From: Cephalotus follicularis
Taxonomy: Eukaryota > Streptophyta > Magnoliopsida > Oxalidales > Cephalotaceae
Direction: 5' to 3'
Length of the DNA stretch: 64,000 nucleotides
Assembly: GCA_001972305.1 (NCBI GenBank)
Contig: BDDD01001606.1
Coordinates: forward strand, 1 to 64,000
The translations under genes and the position numbers were made by a program. Positions 33,326 through 43,540 of this stretch are shown in pieces; position 1 is the first letter of the stretch, and each line of letters opens with the position of its first letter. The notes beneath the pieces are model-generated. The model was not told the DNA's origin, did not search any database, and worked only from the letters and a program-made list of their open reading frames with translations.

Positions 33326-34650
33326 TGTAACACCCGGCATTTTCGCATGTTGTAATATTTGAAATTCCAAATGTAATCTTGTTACTAAATTAATGAGAAA
33401 GATGAATTTCCTGGCTAATATTTTTATTCGCAAATCAAATCAAAACACTTAGAAGTATGATTGTTGAAATATTGACGGGGACAGTCGACTAGTGCAATAG
33501 ACCAGCCGACTGGTGGACCATTTAATGGAACAGTCGATTGGTGGGACGAACCAGCCGACTCTCGGGAAAGAACAGCATGCCGGTTTATGCTCTGTTTTGT
33601 TGCATGTGACGAGATCACATGGAAGACTGACAAGGAGAAAGGGTGTGCCATCTGTGCGTCATGCGACCAATGCAGAGGGAAGAGTGGAGACCTGTGCGCC
33701 ATGCAAGTCATGGGACAGAGAGAATCAGTGATGTGTGTGTGTGCATGCAGATATGAGTGGAGTATGGCATTTGTTGCCATGGAAATGGGTTGGAGAAAAG
33801 AGAGAGAGAACCACCTGCATAAAACGCTCTCCTCTTCACCTCTCTCACCCAGTGCGTGCAAGGAAAGAAACCAGTGAGAAATTACAGAGAAAAACAGCGA
33901 GGAATCGTGAGAGAAAGAGATAGAGATTCCCAATTTGTTGACCCAAGAGGAGTTTGGAGGTGACGGGTTGGAGCTACTGGATTTGTAGTTGAAGCTTCTG
34001 GGGAGCTCAAAACGTCACTGTTGGAACACAAAGAGGTGGACTTACAAATTCCTAACTTGGAATCAAAAGGTAGGGGAAGTTATAATTACGTATTTGAGCT
34101 CAAGATTAATGGATGCCCTATGATTGAATGCTTGGTTGTATGAACTGTGGGTTTCAACTTTTATGACATGGTTACTGCTGTTTTCGTCTGCCATGCTCAC
34201 TATTGAGAATTAAACAAGATTATGTACATGCATGTTGAGTTTAATCATGGTATTGATTTGCTTGATGAAATACATGTTAAATGTGGTGTTATATGGAAGA
34301 CATGATAACTAGTACTGATATTCTATCCTGTGAATATGGATGTTTAGCCTGCAATGATCTGTTGAAGTAGATAGATCGAATTGCATACTGCTGGTTCGCT
34401 GATCAGCCGACTGTCAAAAGAAGACTACTCAACAGAATCAGTCGACTGTCAAGGGAAAACAGTCTACTGTTCATGCGTTGTCCTGTATGGGATGCACTTT
34501 ACATGTTTTTCAGCTTATGAGTTTTAATGCTTCCACAACTTATATCTTGTTTGAAAAGTTTAATTTTTTTACGGTATTTGCATGAGCTGAATCTTAATGT
34601 TAATTGCCTTTACCACTTTTATGTGTGTTTACCGAAAGCGGGGTGTGGCA
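33326..34650 (+). mobile_element. 3' LTR of Tekay copy 1
   Basis: From TGTAACACCCGGC to GGGGTGTGGCA, 1325 bp, about half the length of the 5' LTR. Start and end both match the 5' LTR. It keeps dyad cluster 1 (33480-33565) and only part of cluster 2. The LTR end is followed by the GCAGA duplication. Confidence 0.93.
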
Positions 34651-35505
34651 GCAGACCAGGATGTTAAGTGATCATGTGTAGAACGCGTGGGTGCTCTCCT
34701 CGGTTTTTAAGTGACACGACGCGTTTTTGAGTCTTTGGTAAGCAGTGCTGAGGACTTAATGAAACGGGGAGTTTGGATCCTTTGTTCCTTGAGTCCTTTG
34801 CCCCTTTTTGGTAATGCGCCCCCAGAGTGATCCTTGGGGTTTGTTTGAGCAGCGGTATTTGAATTGGTACAGCTTCTCCAACTATACAGAGTCTGGTGCT
34901 GCTTCTATGCTCTCTATGGCCTGTGAGGCTATTCTTCCATTCTCTGTTCTGATAGTCTCTCGTCATATACATATATATCTTCTCATTGATTTGAGATATG
35001 CAGTAGATAGTTTCTCCTTCTCCAATCTTGTGATCATTGGGGCTGTTAGAGGAGGTCTGCATATGCTGATATTTATATGGTGCTGGCAGTGAAAGCAGCC
35101 TTGTATTATGTCGCAGTGGGCTTTTGGGAAATGGAATTTCTGTATTTTTACCTTGTATGTAAAGAATTTCATACTAGTGGAACCTCATGGATGATTGAGG
35201 AAGTGGACGTAGGCATTTTCTATGCCGAACCACTATAAAATGGCTGTGTCTCATTCTAAATTTCTTTTATCTTTGTATGGTGTGAATGTATGGTTACGTC
35301 CAAGTTTATTTAGGCCTGGTCTTGGACTTCTGCCGCCGAGGGAGGGGATAGGCGGGACCTTGGGGCGAGGCACTGGTCCGCTGTAGTAGGGGAAAAATAA
35401 AAAATAATAATATAACAAATTCGTGCCATGGGTTATGGCCAAAGTTATCCCAAATTAACGGTTCGTTCGGGTTAGGAATGTATGTTTCCGAAACGGGTCG
35501 TAACA

Positions 35506-35875
35506 ATTATAATATGTGCTATTAATTCTAACGATTTCAATAGAGTATCTTCATGTGTTTCAGCTAAAGAAATGTGGGACATACATGAGGTAACCTATGA
35601 AGGCACTAATCAAGTCAAAGAGGCAAAAATCAGTATGCTTGTCCATGATTATGAGATGTTCACTATGAATGAGAATGACGATATTAAAACTATGTTTACT
35701 AGATTTACTAACATTACAAATGCTTTACAAGCTTTAGATAAAATTTATTCTAACAGTGAAATGCTAAGAAAGATTCTCAGGTGTCTGCCAAGAGCATGGA
35801 TGCCTAATGTGATAGCAATTGAGGAAGCAAAAGACCTCAATACTCTTCCCGTGGTGGACCTTCTAGGATCGCTAA
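35506..35875 (+). pseudogene. Ty1/copia gag, middle part
   Basis: Gag of the same copia element as 7878-8126, resuming after the LARD array. The blocks CVSAKEMWDIHEVTYEGTN and KEAKISMLVHDYEMF are typical copia gag (UBN2-like). LRCLPRAWMPNVIAIEEAKD and LLGSLM follow. It stops at 35875, where the minus-strand Tekay element begins. The copia copy at 54310-54774 has nearly the same wording, including LVHDYEMFTMNEN. Confidence 0.88.
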
Positions 35876-36441
35876 TGTCACACCCTGTCTCAACAAACGC
35901 ACATAAAGGTGGTAAAGGCAATTAACACAAAGGATCAGCTTATGCAAAAACCATAAAATTAAACTTTTCAAAAACACATCAGTTGCGAAAGCATTTAAAA
36001 CTCATAAGCTGAAAACACGTAACGTGCATCCCATACTGCACGCTACTCAATACAAATTTGTCATTGTTAAAAGCCCACAAAACGAAGCGTGATCGCAATA
36101 TATTAACCCAAAAACAAAGTACAACAAATAAACATCAGTACAACACATCAGTATCCTTAAAACAAAACAACTTATTACAACCCAGAAGGACGTAAAACCA
36201 ACAACAATAACATAAAGGCTTGTTCTTCGTCCAAGCTAGTCCAACCGGTCCACTGCATCAATCTGTAAAGTAGGGGGTTAGCCTTTGTCCTCACTCGGCT
36301 AAGTCATAACAGTAGCTTGGGATTAATATTACATGCATGTCATGAAATGTATGCATAGATGATGCAGTGCAGTAGAGAATACCAGTTTATATATATATCT
36401 GAAAATATATATAGATTAACAGTACAGTAAAATATTAGTAA

Positions 36442-36444
<3 letters not shown>

Positions 36445-36476
<32 letters not shown>
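36445..36476. repeat. TA microsatellite
   Basis: A TA run inside the LTR of copy 2, at a place comparable to the TA run in the LTR of copy 1. Confidence 0.9.
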
Positions 36477-36478
<2 letters not shown>

Positions 36479-37204
36479 AAGATATATGTATGCAACAACA
36501 GTACAGTAGTAACCCGCCCAAGGCTACATCACAGGCATAGCAGTGTCCGAATAGGACCAGTAAACAGTACAGTAAGTCCATAAAGGGACCACAACAGGCA
36601 GGCAGTATGTGTAACGCCGCCAACTCCTGGCCCCACGCTACACTCCCACTTCGGTTCCTTCTCTAGGTAACCAAGAGAGGCAACAGTACAGTACGGTGAG
36701 TTACCCAGCCAACTCCTGGCTCCTAGGTCAACCCTGCCACTATCCGGCGCTGGTAGTCTCTGCCATGCAACTATTGACTCAAGCACAAACACAGTGAATT
36801 TACAGAGCAACAGTGAATAGCCACAGTAAACAGTGTAGTAAACAGTACAGTAATGATCGTTAGATCAACAACAGGCAGTTCATTTCCAAATATTTTTAAA
36901 AGTGATAACATTTGAAATATGTATTTCTAGAAAATACTTTAAACAGTTCAGTAATGAAAATCGCTTTCCAAAGATGTTCGAAAATATAATAATATTCATT
37001 TTATATTTTCGTGGTCAACATAGTAGTTTTCAACTCATATATGCATTTCTAATATAACAATACTTAGAAATCATGATCAAGTTATAACCAGTCAATAACA
37101 AGCAGTAAACAGTACATATGCAATGCATACAGATGCTTAAATGCACCTTAACATGAATCGGGATCGTTTCGTATCGTTAAATAAGAAAACTCCCAAACAA
37201 AGCA

Positions 37205-37475
37205 AGAAGGCGTCGATGTCTATTAATAGGCGTCGATGTCTTTGTCCCTTGGCGTCGACGTTCACGTCCCTAGCGTCAGCGCTTTCTACTGTTTGAAGAC
37301 GTCGATGTCCATTTTTATACACATCGACGCTTAAGGTATGGAACCTTAAACGTCAGTGTATTGCTTAAGGCGTCGACGCGTTAAGGTAGGAACCTTAGGC
37401 GTTGACGTATAATACTTCAATATCCAAGCAGATAACCCAAAGGTGTCGATGTTCTTTAAAGACGTCGACGTGTTT
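37205..37475. repeat. Dyad cluster 2 of Tekay copy 2
   Basis: About ten GGCGTCGATGTC, GACGTCGATGTCC, GGCGTCGACGCG and similar words, many in pairs (for example around 37441-37475, where GTCGATGTTCTTTAAAGACG has its arms back to back). Confidence 0.8.
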
Positions 37476-38239
37476 CGAGCATCAGTCATCTTCTTCCTCA
37501 TGACGTGACAAACAGTGACTATCAGAATCCACATACATGCAAGGCAACATGTAATCAAGGCAGGAAACCAACATGCAGATACATATCACATACCCAGCAT
37601 AACATGGCATCCAGTGATCAAAAACAGTTCAATAATCATGCAATCTATGCACCAAAACCATAGTCCAGGCATGAACATTAATCTCAAGAATACAGTTATG
37701 GCTTCCCCTACCTTTTTGTTCCAAGTTAGGACCTAGAAAGTCCACCCCTTTTAGTATCCAGACGGTCGCTTTGAGCTCCCCGGTACTACTTGAAAGCTCC
37801 CTGGTTCGTCCCCATTGCAGCCAGCCTACAAGCTTCAAGTTCCAAGCTCTAAAATTCTCAATAATGGTGGAACCCCTCTCCTTGTTCGCGCTCAGGTGTT
37901 TTTAGCAGAACCATTGGGCAGAAGAAGAGCATTTATGCTATGGAAACTCTCCCATTTCTTTACTTGTCCGCTGCATGCATCTCACAAATTATGTTTTCCC
38001 ATTTTTCTCTCTTTCCTAGCTCTATCTCTTTTCCTTTGCAGGTGCAGGTGATGAAGACTATCTCTCAGCCTGCATGTACACCCAAGTGTCATGCCATATC
38101 TTCTCTTCTAGCCCTTGCATGTCTGGTAACATGCCAGCATGCACAACACGTAGTGTCCATGCCCCAAGGCGCCTGCAAAGTGGTCTTAAGTTGTTCCCTT
38201 GCACGATATTCTGTCAGCAGAAGAACGTGTCTGACTTTC

Positions 38240-38400
38240 GACGTTACGCATCGACGTCTTCTTTAGACGTCGATGTCCTTTCCCTTTTTACATGAGGGCG
38301 TCGATGTTCTCGCCCGCATCGACGTGCATGTGCATACAGTTACGTGCGCCTCCTTGTTTCAAAGGCATCGATGTGTTCGAAAAGGCGTCGACGCGTTTTT
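38240..38400. repeat. Dyad cluster 1 of Tekay copy 2
   Basis: The best dyad is TCGACGTCT, 5-base loop, AGACGTCGA at 38251-38273, a perfect 9 bp stem. Further GCGTCGATG, GCATCGACG and GGCGTCGACGCG words lie between 38299 and 38396. Confidence 0.85.
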
Positions 38401-38588
38401 TCTCAAAACATTGCCGTTTTACTTCAAATTGCCCTTTTAACATTTATTTAACATTTTTATTCCAAAATCAATATCATCAGAGTTTGGAAAACATCATCAA
38501 AGTCGGGAAGTCCATCATTTTATTAATTCCACAATAAAAGTACATTGACATCGTGAAATTACAACATACGAAAATCTCGGGCGTTACA

Positions 38589-38602
38589 TCCACCCCTCCT
38601 TC
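38589..38602 (-). promoter_or_regulatory. Polypurine tract of Tekay copy 2
   Basis: On the minus strand GAAGGAGGGGTGGA directly precedes the LTR start TGTAACGCCCG. Confidence 0.85.
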
Positions 38603-38639
38603 AAGGAATTTCGTCCTCGAAATTAAAAGAAAAACAAAA

Positions 38640-39835
38640 CTAGAACAAGTGCGGGTAACGTTCTCGGATATCCTCCTCACGTTCCAAAGTGGCCTCATCT
38701 GGTCGGTGGAACTACCATTGAACCTTGACCATGGAGATGGCTCGGTTCCTCAAAGTCTACGTCTTCCAATCTAGAATTCGTACAGGCAACTCCTCACGAG
38801 ATAAGTCATCTCGTACAGGAATAGTATCATAATCCAAGACATGTGATGGGTCCGGGATATATCTCCTCAGCATAGATACATGGAAGACGTCGTGCACGTT
38901 TGACAGTGCAGGAGGTAAGGCAAGCTGGTAGGCTACCTCCCCAACTCTTTCCAAAATCTCAAAAGGACCAATATAGCGTGGAGCTAATTTGCCCTTTTCC
39001 CAAACCTTTGCACGCCCTTCCATGGCGAAACTTTTAAGAACACATGATCACAACAACTGAAGGTCAGAGGCCTCCTCTTGACACTATCCACATAGCTCCT
39101 CTGCCGGCTCTGAGCAGCAAGCAGCTTCTTTTTAATTATCCTGATCTTTTCTGAAGTTTCCTCTACTAATTCAATCCCGAGTAAAGGTCACTCCCCGAAC
39201 TCATCCCAACAAACAGGAGATCTGCACTTCCTTCCATATAGTGCTTCAAAAGGTGCCATGCCGATACTGGAATGATTGCTGTTATTATAAGAGAACTCTA
39301 TCAAAGGAATGTGATCCTCCCATGTACCAGCAAAGTCAATAACGCAAGCCCATAGCATATCCTCCAAGGTCTGGATGGTACGCTCAGACTACCCATCGGT
39401 CTGAGGGTGAAAGGCAGTACTCAGGTTCAGCTTCATCCCGAAAGCTGTCTGAAATCTCTTCCAGAAGTTGGAAGTGAAGATGGCATCTCTATCACATACG
39501 ATGCTGACTGGAACACTGTGTAACCTCACTATCTCCTTCACATACAAACGAGCTAGCTTGCTCGCAGAATCAGTAACGTGTGTAGGAAGAAAGTGTACTG
39601 ATTTGGTGAGTCTATCCATGATAACCCAGATGGCGTTGTGACGGTTCCAAGTCAGAGGAAAACCCGAAACAAAATCCATCGTAACATGTTCCCACTTCCA
39701 CTCTAGGATTGGTAAGGACTGTAATAACCCTGCCGGTCTTTGGTGCTCGGCCTTAACTGTCTGGCAAGTCAAACATTTTGCCACATACTCGGTGATCTCT
39801 CGTTTCATGCCAGGCCACCAATAATCCCTCTTCAT
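38640..39835 (-). pseudogene. Integrase and chromodomain-like tail of Tekay copy 2
   Basis: The zinc domain end (KCLTCQTVKAEHQRP), the core blocks [47 protein letters not shown] and LNLSTAFHPQTDG are seen in 39389-39835. The C-terminal blocks YIGPFEILERVGEVAY and VFHVSMLRRYIPD are in 38757-39023, and a chromodomain-like tail follows near 38640-38735. The catalytic Asp residues of the core are visible. The region is broken. Confidence 0.88.
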
Positions 39836-40003
39836 GTCTTGTTACATTTTTGTGCTACCTGGGTGAATGCTGTACTGAGATCTATGAGCGCCGTAAAGCA
39901 ACTCACTTTTCAACCCATGCTCATTTAGAAGACACACCCGTCCCCGAAATCTTAAGACACCATCGACATGCACCCAAAAATCAGACTCTGAGTCCAGATT
40001 CTC

Positions 40004-41475
40004 TCAAATCTTTTTCAATTCAGGATCATGTGCTTGAGCGTTCTTTATTTCGTCAAGCAAAACTAGCTGTACTCTCATGCTAGCCATAAAGATCCCAGGT
40101 GATTGATTAAATGGAAACCACTCTTGGAAGTCTTCTAACATCTTCCATTGCAACACCATCGCACTGGCAACCATAGCCTTGCGACTCAAGGCATCAGTGA
40201 CCACATTCACTTTCCCCGGGTGGTACTGAACACTGCAATCATAATAATTAAAGAATTCTACCCATCTTCGTTGCCTCATGTTTAGTGTATCTTGGCAAAA
40301 CAGGTACCTCAAACTCTTATGATCTGTAAAGATCTCAAACCACACCCCATAAAGATAGTGTCTCCACTTCTGAAGGGAGAAGATAATAGCTGCGAGTTCA
40401 AGGTCATGTGTCGGATAGTTTTCTTCATACGGCTTTAGCTTCCTGGAAGCATAAGCGATGACTCTTCCTCGCTGCATTAGCACGCAGCCCAAGCCCTTAC
40501 CCAATGCATCACTGTAGACTGCAAAGCCCTTATTACCATCAGGTAATGCCAAGATAGGAGCGAAAACTAACTGATCCTTTAGTTCATAGAAACTAGCTTC
40601 ATAGTCTTCATCCCAGACAAATAAGGTCTTCTTCTGGGTTAGTCTAGTTAAGGGCACGGCTATCCTTGAAAAGTTCTTGATAAACCTCCTGTAATACCCC
40701 GCCAAGCCAAGAAAACTACGTACCTCCGTCACATTCTTCGACTGTTGCCAGTCTTGCACAACTTTTGTCTTTGATGGATCCACCGTCAAGCCTTCCCCAG
40801 ATACGATGTGACCAAGAAAGATCACATGATCAAGCCAGAATTCACACTTGCTGAACTTGGCGTACAACCGATGCTCTCTGAGAACCTGCAATACATGCCT
40901 CAGATGATGAGTGTGTTCTTTCTCACTCCTTGAATATACCAGTATGTCATCAATAAACACCATAACAAACTGATCCAAGTATGGCCGAAATACATCGTTC
41001 ATCAATGACATGAAAGCTGCTGGTGCATTGGTAACACCAAACGGCATCACCAAGAACTCGTAGTGACCATACCGTGTCCGGAAGGCAATATTCTCGATGT
41101 CTCCTTCCCTTACTCTCAATTGGTGATAACCCGATCTCAAATCGAGCTTGGAAAACACCCTTGATCCTTGTAACTGGTCAAACAACTCCTCAATGTGGGG
41201 TAAAGGATACTTGTTCTTGATAGTTGCCTTATTCAACATTCTATAGTTGATGTAGATCCTCATCGACCCATCCTTCTTCTTGACAAATAACACCGGTGCA
41301 GCCCACAGAGATACACTGGTCTAACAAAACCCTTATCAATCAGGTCTTGTAGCTGTAACTTTAACTCTCGCAACTCGGCAGGAGCCATCCAATAAGGTGA
41401 TTTAGAGATAGGAGCCATTCCAGGAACAAGATCAATAACAAACTCCACGCTCCTCTTCGGTGGTAAGGATCCCAA
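40004..41475 (-). pseudogene. Reverse transcriptase and RNase H of Tekay copy 2
   Basis: The longest preserved piece in the window: a 429-codon frame (40004-41293) plus the RT start up to 41475. Visible blocks are [52 protein letters not shown], the catalytic [14 protein letters not shown], then [20 protein letters not shown] and the RNase H blocks [15 protein letters not shown] and [14 protein letters not shown]. The match to copy 1 at 28239-30560 is close throughout. It remains a fossil. Confidence 0.92.
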
Positions 41476-42239
41476 GTCATCAGGAACACATTCGAAAATT
41501 CACACACAACAGGAATCTCCTCTATGCTCAAACCTTTCTCCTTCCTTCGATCAATTACATAGGCCAGGTATCCCTCGCATCCCTTCTCTAGATACTTCGA
41601 TGCTTGAATAAAGGATATGATCGGCGTTGAGAACCGTTTGTCTCCCTTGAACTGGAATGTTGTTCCGTCAGGCAGACAAAAATCCACAGTTTTATTGTAA
41701 CAATACATGCGAGCACGGTGTGCTGAAAGCAAATCCATCCCCAATATAACATCGAAGTCACGGATAGGTAGTACTATCAAATCTGCATACAAAGAAATGC
41801 CTACCATAGACATCTCACAACTCCTGTATATAAAATCAGTGTACATAGAAGTCCCAGTCGGTGTACTCACATCAAGCACATATGACATGCAGTCAGGGGT
41901 GACATCTAAACAAGATGCAAAACGAGCAGATATAAAAGAATGCGATGCTCCAGAATCCATCAACACTCTAGCAGAAAAACCATATATATACAGAGTACCT
42001 CCAACAACGGAAGTCAACTCTGGAACCTCTTTCTGAGCAAGTACTAAAACTCTACCTTTTACGATGCCCTTGCCAGTGTCCTTCCTCTGTGACGGTCCCG
42101 CCCCCGCACCACTACTACTTCCTGGCCCAGTAGGCGCTGTAGCTGAACCCTTCGGACAGTCTTTCACTGAATGACCAGGTGCCCTGTACCTCAAGCACCA
42201 GCCATTAAACCTCCAGCATTCTTTCTGTTGGTGTCCCAT
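41361..42239 (-). pseudogene. Zinc knuckle and protease of Tekay copy 2
   Basis: A 292-codon frame. A zinc-knuckle-like GHQQKECWRFNGWCLRY is followed by GHSVKDCPKG, a Ser/Gly linker, the protease active site VLMDSGASHSFIS and the protease end [15 protein letters not shown]. It runs into the RT start ([18 protein letters not shown] type wording). In the family the knuckle binds RNA and the protease processes the polyprotein. Confidence 0.88.
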
Positions 42240-42391
42240 GCGACCACAATAGTAACAACCTCCGGATCTATCATTACTCCCTTGGCTGGGAGAACCCTGT
42301 GAAGCTGTCTGCTGAGATTGTTCTTAGATGTCTTCGTCGGAGAACCACCATCTTGCCATTTGGACGATGTTGGTCTGGATTGTGTAGGACT

Positions 42392-43203
42392 CTATTTATT
42401 CTGCTTTGCGCGAGCTCTCTCAGCCCGGTCTTCACTGGATATGGTCTCCAGTAATCTTGCTTTCTGAGCAACTTCCACAAAAGTCCCCAGTTCCATAGCT
42501 CTAATTCTTGATCGAAGATCCGGTCGCAGACCTCTCAGGAATCTTCGTATATTCTTTACTTCATCAGCTACCAGATAGGGTGAATCTCTGGCTATCTCCA
42601 TGAACCTTGCTTGATACTCTATCACCGTCATCTCTCCCTGCCGCAACTCCAAGAGCTCCGTCTCCCGTCGCTCTTGTTCAATCCGTGGAACATAGGTCTC
42701 CAAGAACTCTGTCTGGAATCTGTCCCAAGTTCTGTCAAGCCTCTGAGATTCCCATTTTGCTTTGACCATCTCCCACCAATGAGTGGCCTCACCCCATAGA
42801 CGGTATACAACAAACATCAGTTTTTGATTATCAGTACAGTCCATCACTTCAAATATTTCTCCAAATCTTGTAGCCATCTCTCAACAACGGTAGAATCAAG
42901 TTCCCCCCAGAAACTGGGTGGATTCTGTCTCATGAACCTTTCAATGTCCCTCCCAAACTGGTTGCCATCCTCTCCCGGGCAGTGGTCGGGAGCTCTATGT
43001 TGCTGCCGAGCTTGCTCGTAATACTGGCGCATCTCCTCCGCATTGGCCATATTAATGGCCATCTGTTGCTGAAAATAATCTGCAATTCGGGTCATCGGAT
43101 CTCTATCAACCTGGGGGACATTCATCCCTTGCGGAACATTCGCTTTCTCAGGGGCATTGGCTCTAATGGCTCTAGCCCTAGCACGTGTTCTCCTTCGGTC
43201 CAT
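42392..43203 (-). pseudogene. Gag of Tekay copy 2
   Basis: The start MDRRRTRARARAIRANAPE is nearly the same as in copy 1. The core blocks RYFEV-type EIFEVMDCTDNQKL, WGEATHWWEMVKAKW, QGEMTVIEYQARFMEIAR and IRRFLRGLRPDLRSRI are all present, in two frames. Full gag of the family is about 270 codons before the knuckle region, and the length here agrees. Confidence 0.88.
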
Positions 43204-43300
43204 TGGTTCCTATAAGAAGGATGACGATTAGTCACGACTTTAGGAAAAACAATTCATTAATTTCGAAGGAAAATATCCTAGCTAAGTATATATGGAATAT

Positions 43301-43316
43301 GCTCTGATACCACTCT
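43301..43316 (-). promoter_or_regulatory. Primer-binding site of Tekay copy 2
   Basis: On the minus strand AGAGTGGTATCAGAGC follows the LTR end GTGTGACA. TGGTATCAGAGC is the perfect initiator-Met primer site. Confidence 0.85.
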
Positions 43317-43540
43317 TGTCACACCCCATCTCAACAAACACACATAAAGGTGGTAAAGGCAATTAACACAAAGGATCAGCTTATGCAAAAACCATAAAAT
43401 TAAAATTTTCAAAAACACATCAGTTGCGGAAGCATTTAAAACTCATAAGCTGAAAACACATAACGTGCATCCCATACTGCACGCTACTCAATACAAATTT
43501 GTCATTGTTAAAAGCCCACAAAACGGAGCGTGATCGCAAT
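43317..43540 (-). mobile_element. Terminal remnant of the 5' LTR of Tekay copy 2
   Basis: The last 224 bases of the LTR (minus-strand sense) match 35876-36099 with about 7 differences. It then meets unrelated sequence at 43541. Confidence 0.9.

Larger units (their letters stand above)
24157..34650 (+). mobile_element. Del/Tekay-like Ty3/gypsy chromovirus, copy 1
   Basis: A plus-strand gypsy element with both LTRs, primer site, gag, protease, RT, RNase H, integrase, chromodomain-like tail and purine tract in the usual order. TSD GCAGA lies at 24152-24156 and 34651-34655. The chromodomain tail and the long LTRs point to the Del/Tekay lineage. It is broken in several places (roughly half a dozen or more) and carries two foreign insertions. 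The LTRs differ by roughly 5-8 percent by eye where they align, which would mean a few million years at usual plant rates (an inference). The 3' LTR is shorter than the 5' LTR. Confidence 0.93.
8127..35505 (+). mobile_element. Three-LTR non-coding (LARD-like) retrotransposon array
   Basis: Three direct LTR copies start TGTAATACCC (8127, 13882, 21669). The first two end GTTACA and the third GTAACA, and they flank two internal regions of 2.3-2.4 kb. The whole array is bounded by the 5 bp duplication ATTAT (8122-8126 and 35506-35510) inside a copia gag. Each internal region has a primer-binding site after its LTR and a purine tract before the next. Neither shows gag, protease, RT or integrase. 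Without later insertions the array is about 14.8 kb. LTR starts differ by about 4-7 percent by eye. Long LTRs with a non-coding interior fit large retrotransposon derivatives, which depend on proteins of other elements. A three-LTR form with one outer duplication fits unequal recombination between copies. Confidence 0.9.
21669..35505 (+). mobile_element. LARD LTR 3, split by a Tekay-like element
   Basis: The third LTR starts TGTAATACCCGTATACGG at 21669 and ends GGGTCGTAACA at 35505. The Tekay-like element at 24157-34650 sits in it with the duplication GCAGA. The LTR halves, 21669-24156 and 34656-35505, add up to about 3.34 kb, matching LTR 1 and LTR 2. The outer end is followed by ATTAT, the same five bases that precede LTR 1. 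Confidence 0.9.
35876..38588 (-). mobile_element. 3' LTR of Tekay copy 2
   Basis: A 2713 bp LTR, on the minus strand from TGTAACGCCCGAGATTTTCG to CAGGGTGTGACA. It shares the Tekay blocks with family A and copy 1. Two dyad clusters (37205-37475 and 38240-38400) use GGCGTCGATGTC and GCGTCGACGC words. A TA run lies at 36445-36475. Confidence 0.92.
35876..43540 (-). mobile_element. Del/Tekay-like Ty3/gypsy chromovirus, copy 2
   Basis: A minus-strand element inserted in copia gag: whole 3' LTR (35876-38588), internal region (38589-43316) and only the terminal 224 bp of the 5' LTR (43317-43540). Gag, zinc knuckle, protease, RT, RNase H, integrase and chromodomain-like tail are recognisable in order. 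It has fewer breaks than copy 1 (several). The 224 shared LTR bases differ by about 3 percent by eye, suggesting a younger insertion than copy 1. Only one target flank (GCTAA, 35871-35875) can be read, because the other end is lost. Confidence 0.92.
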
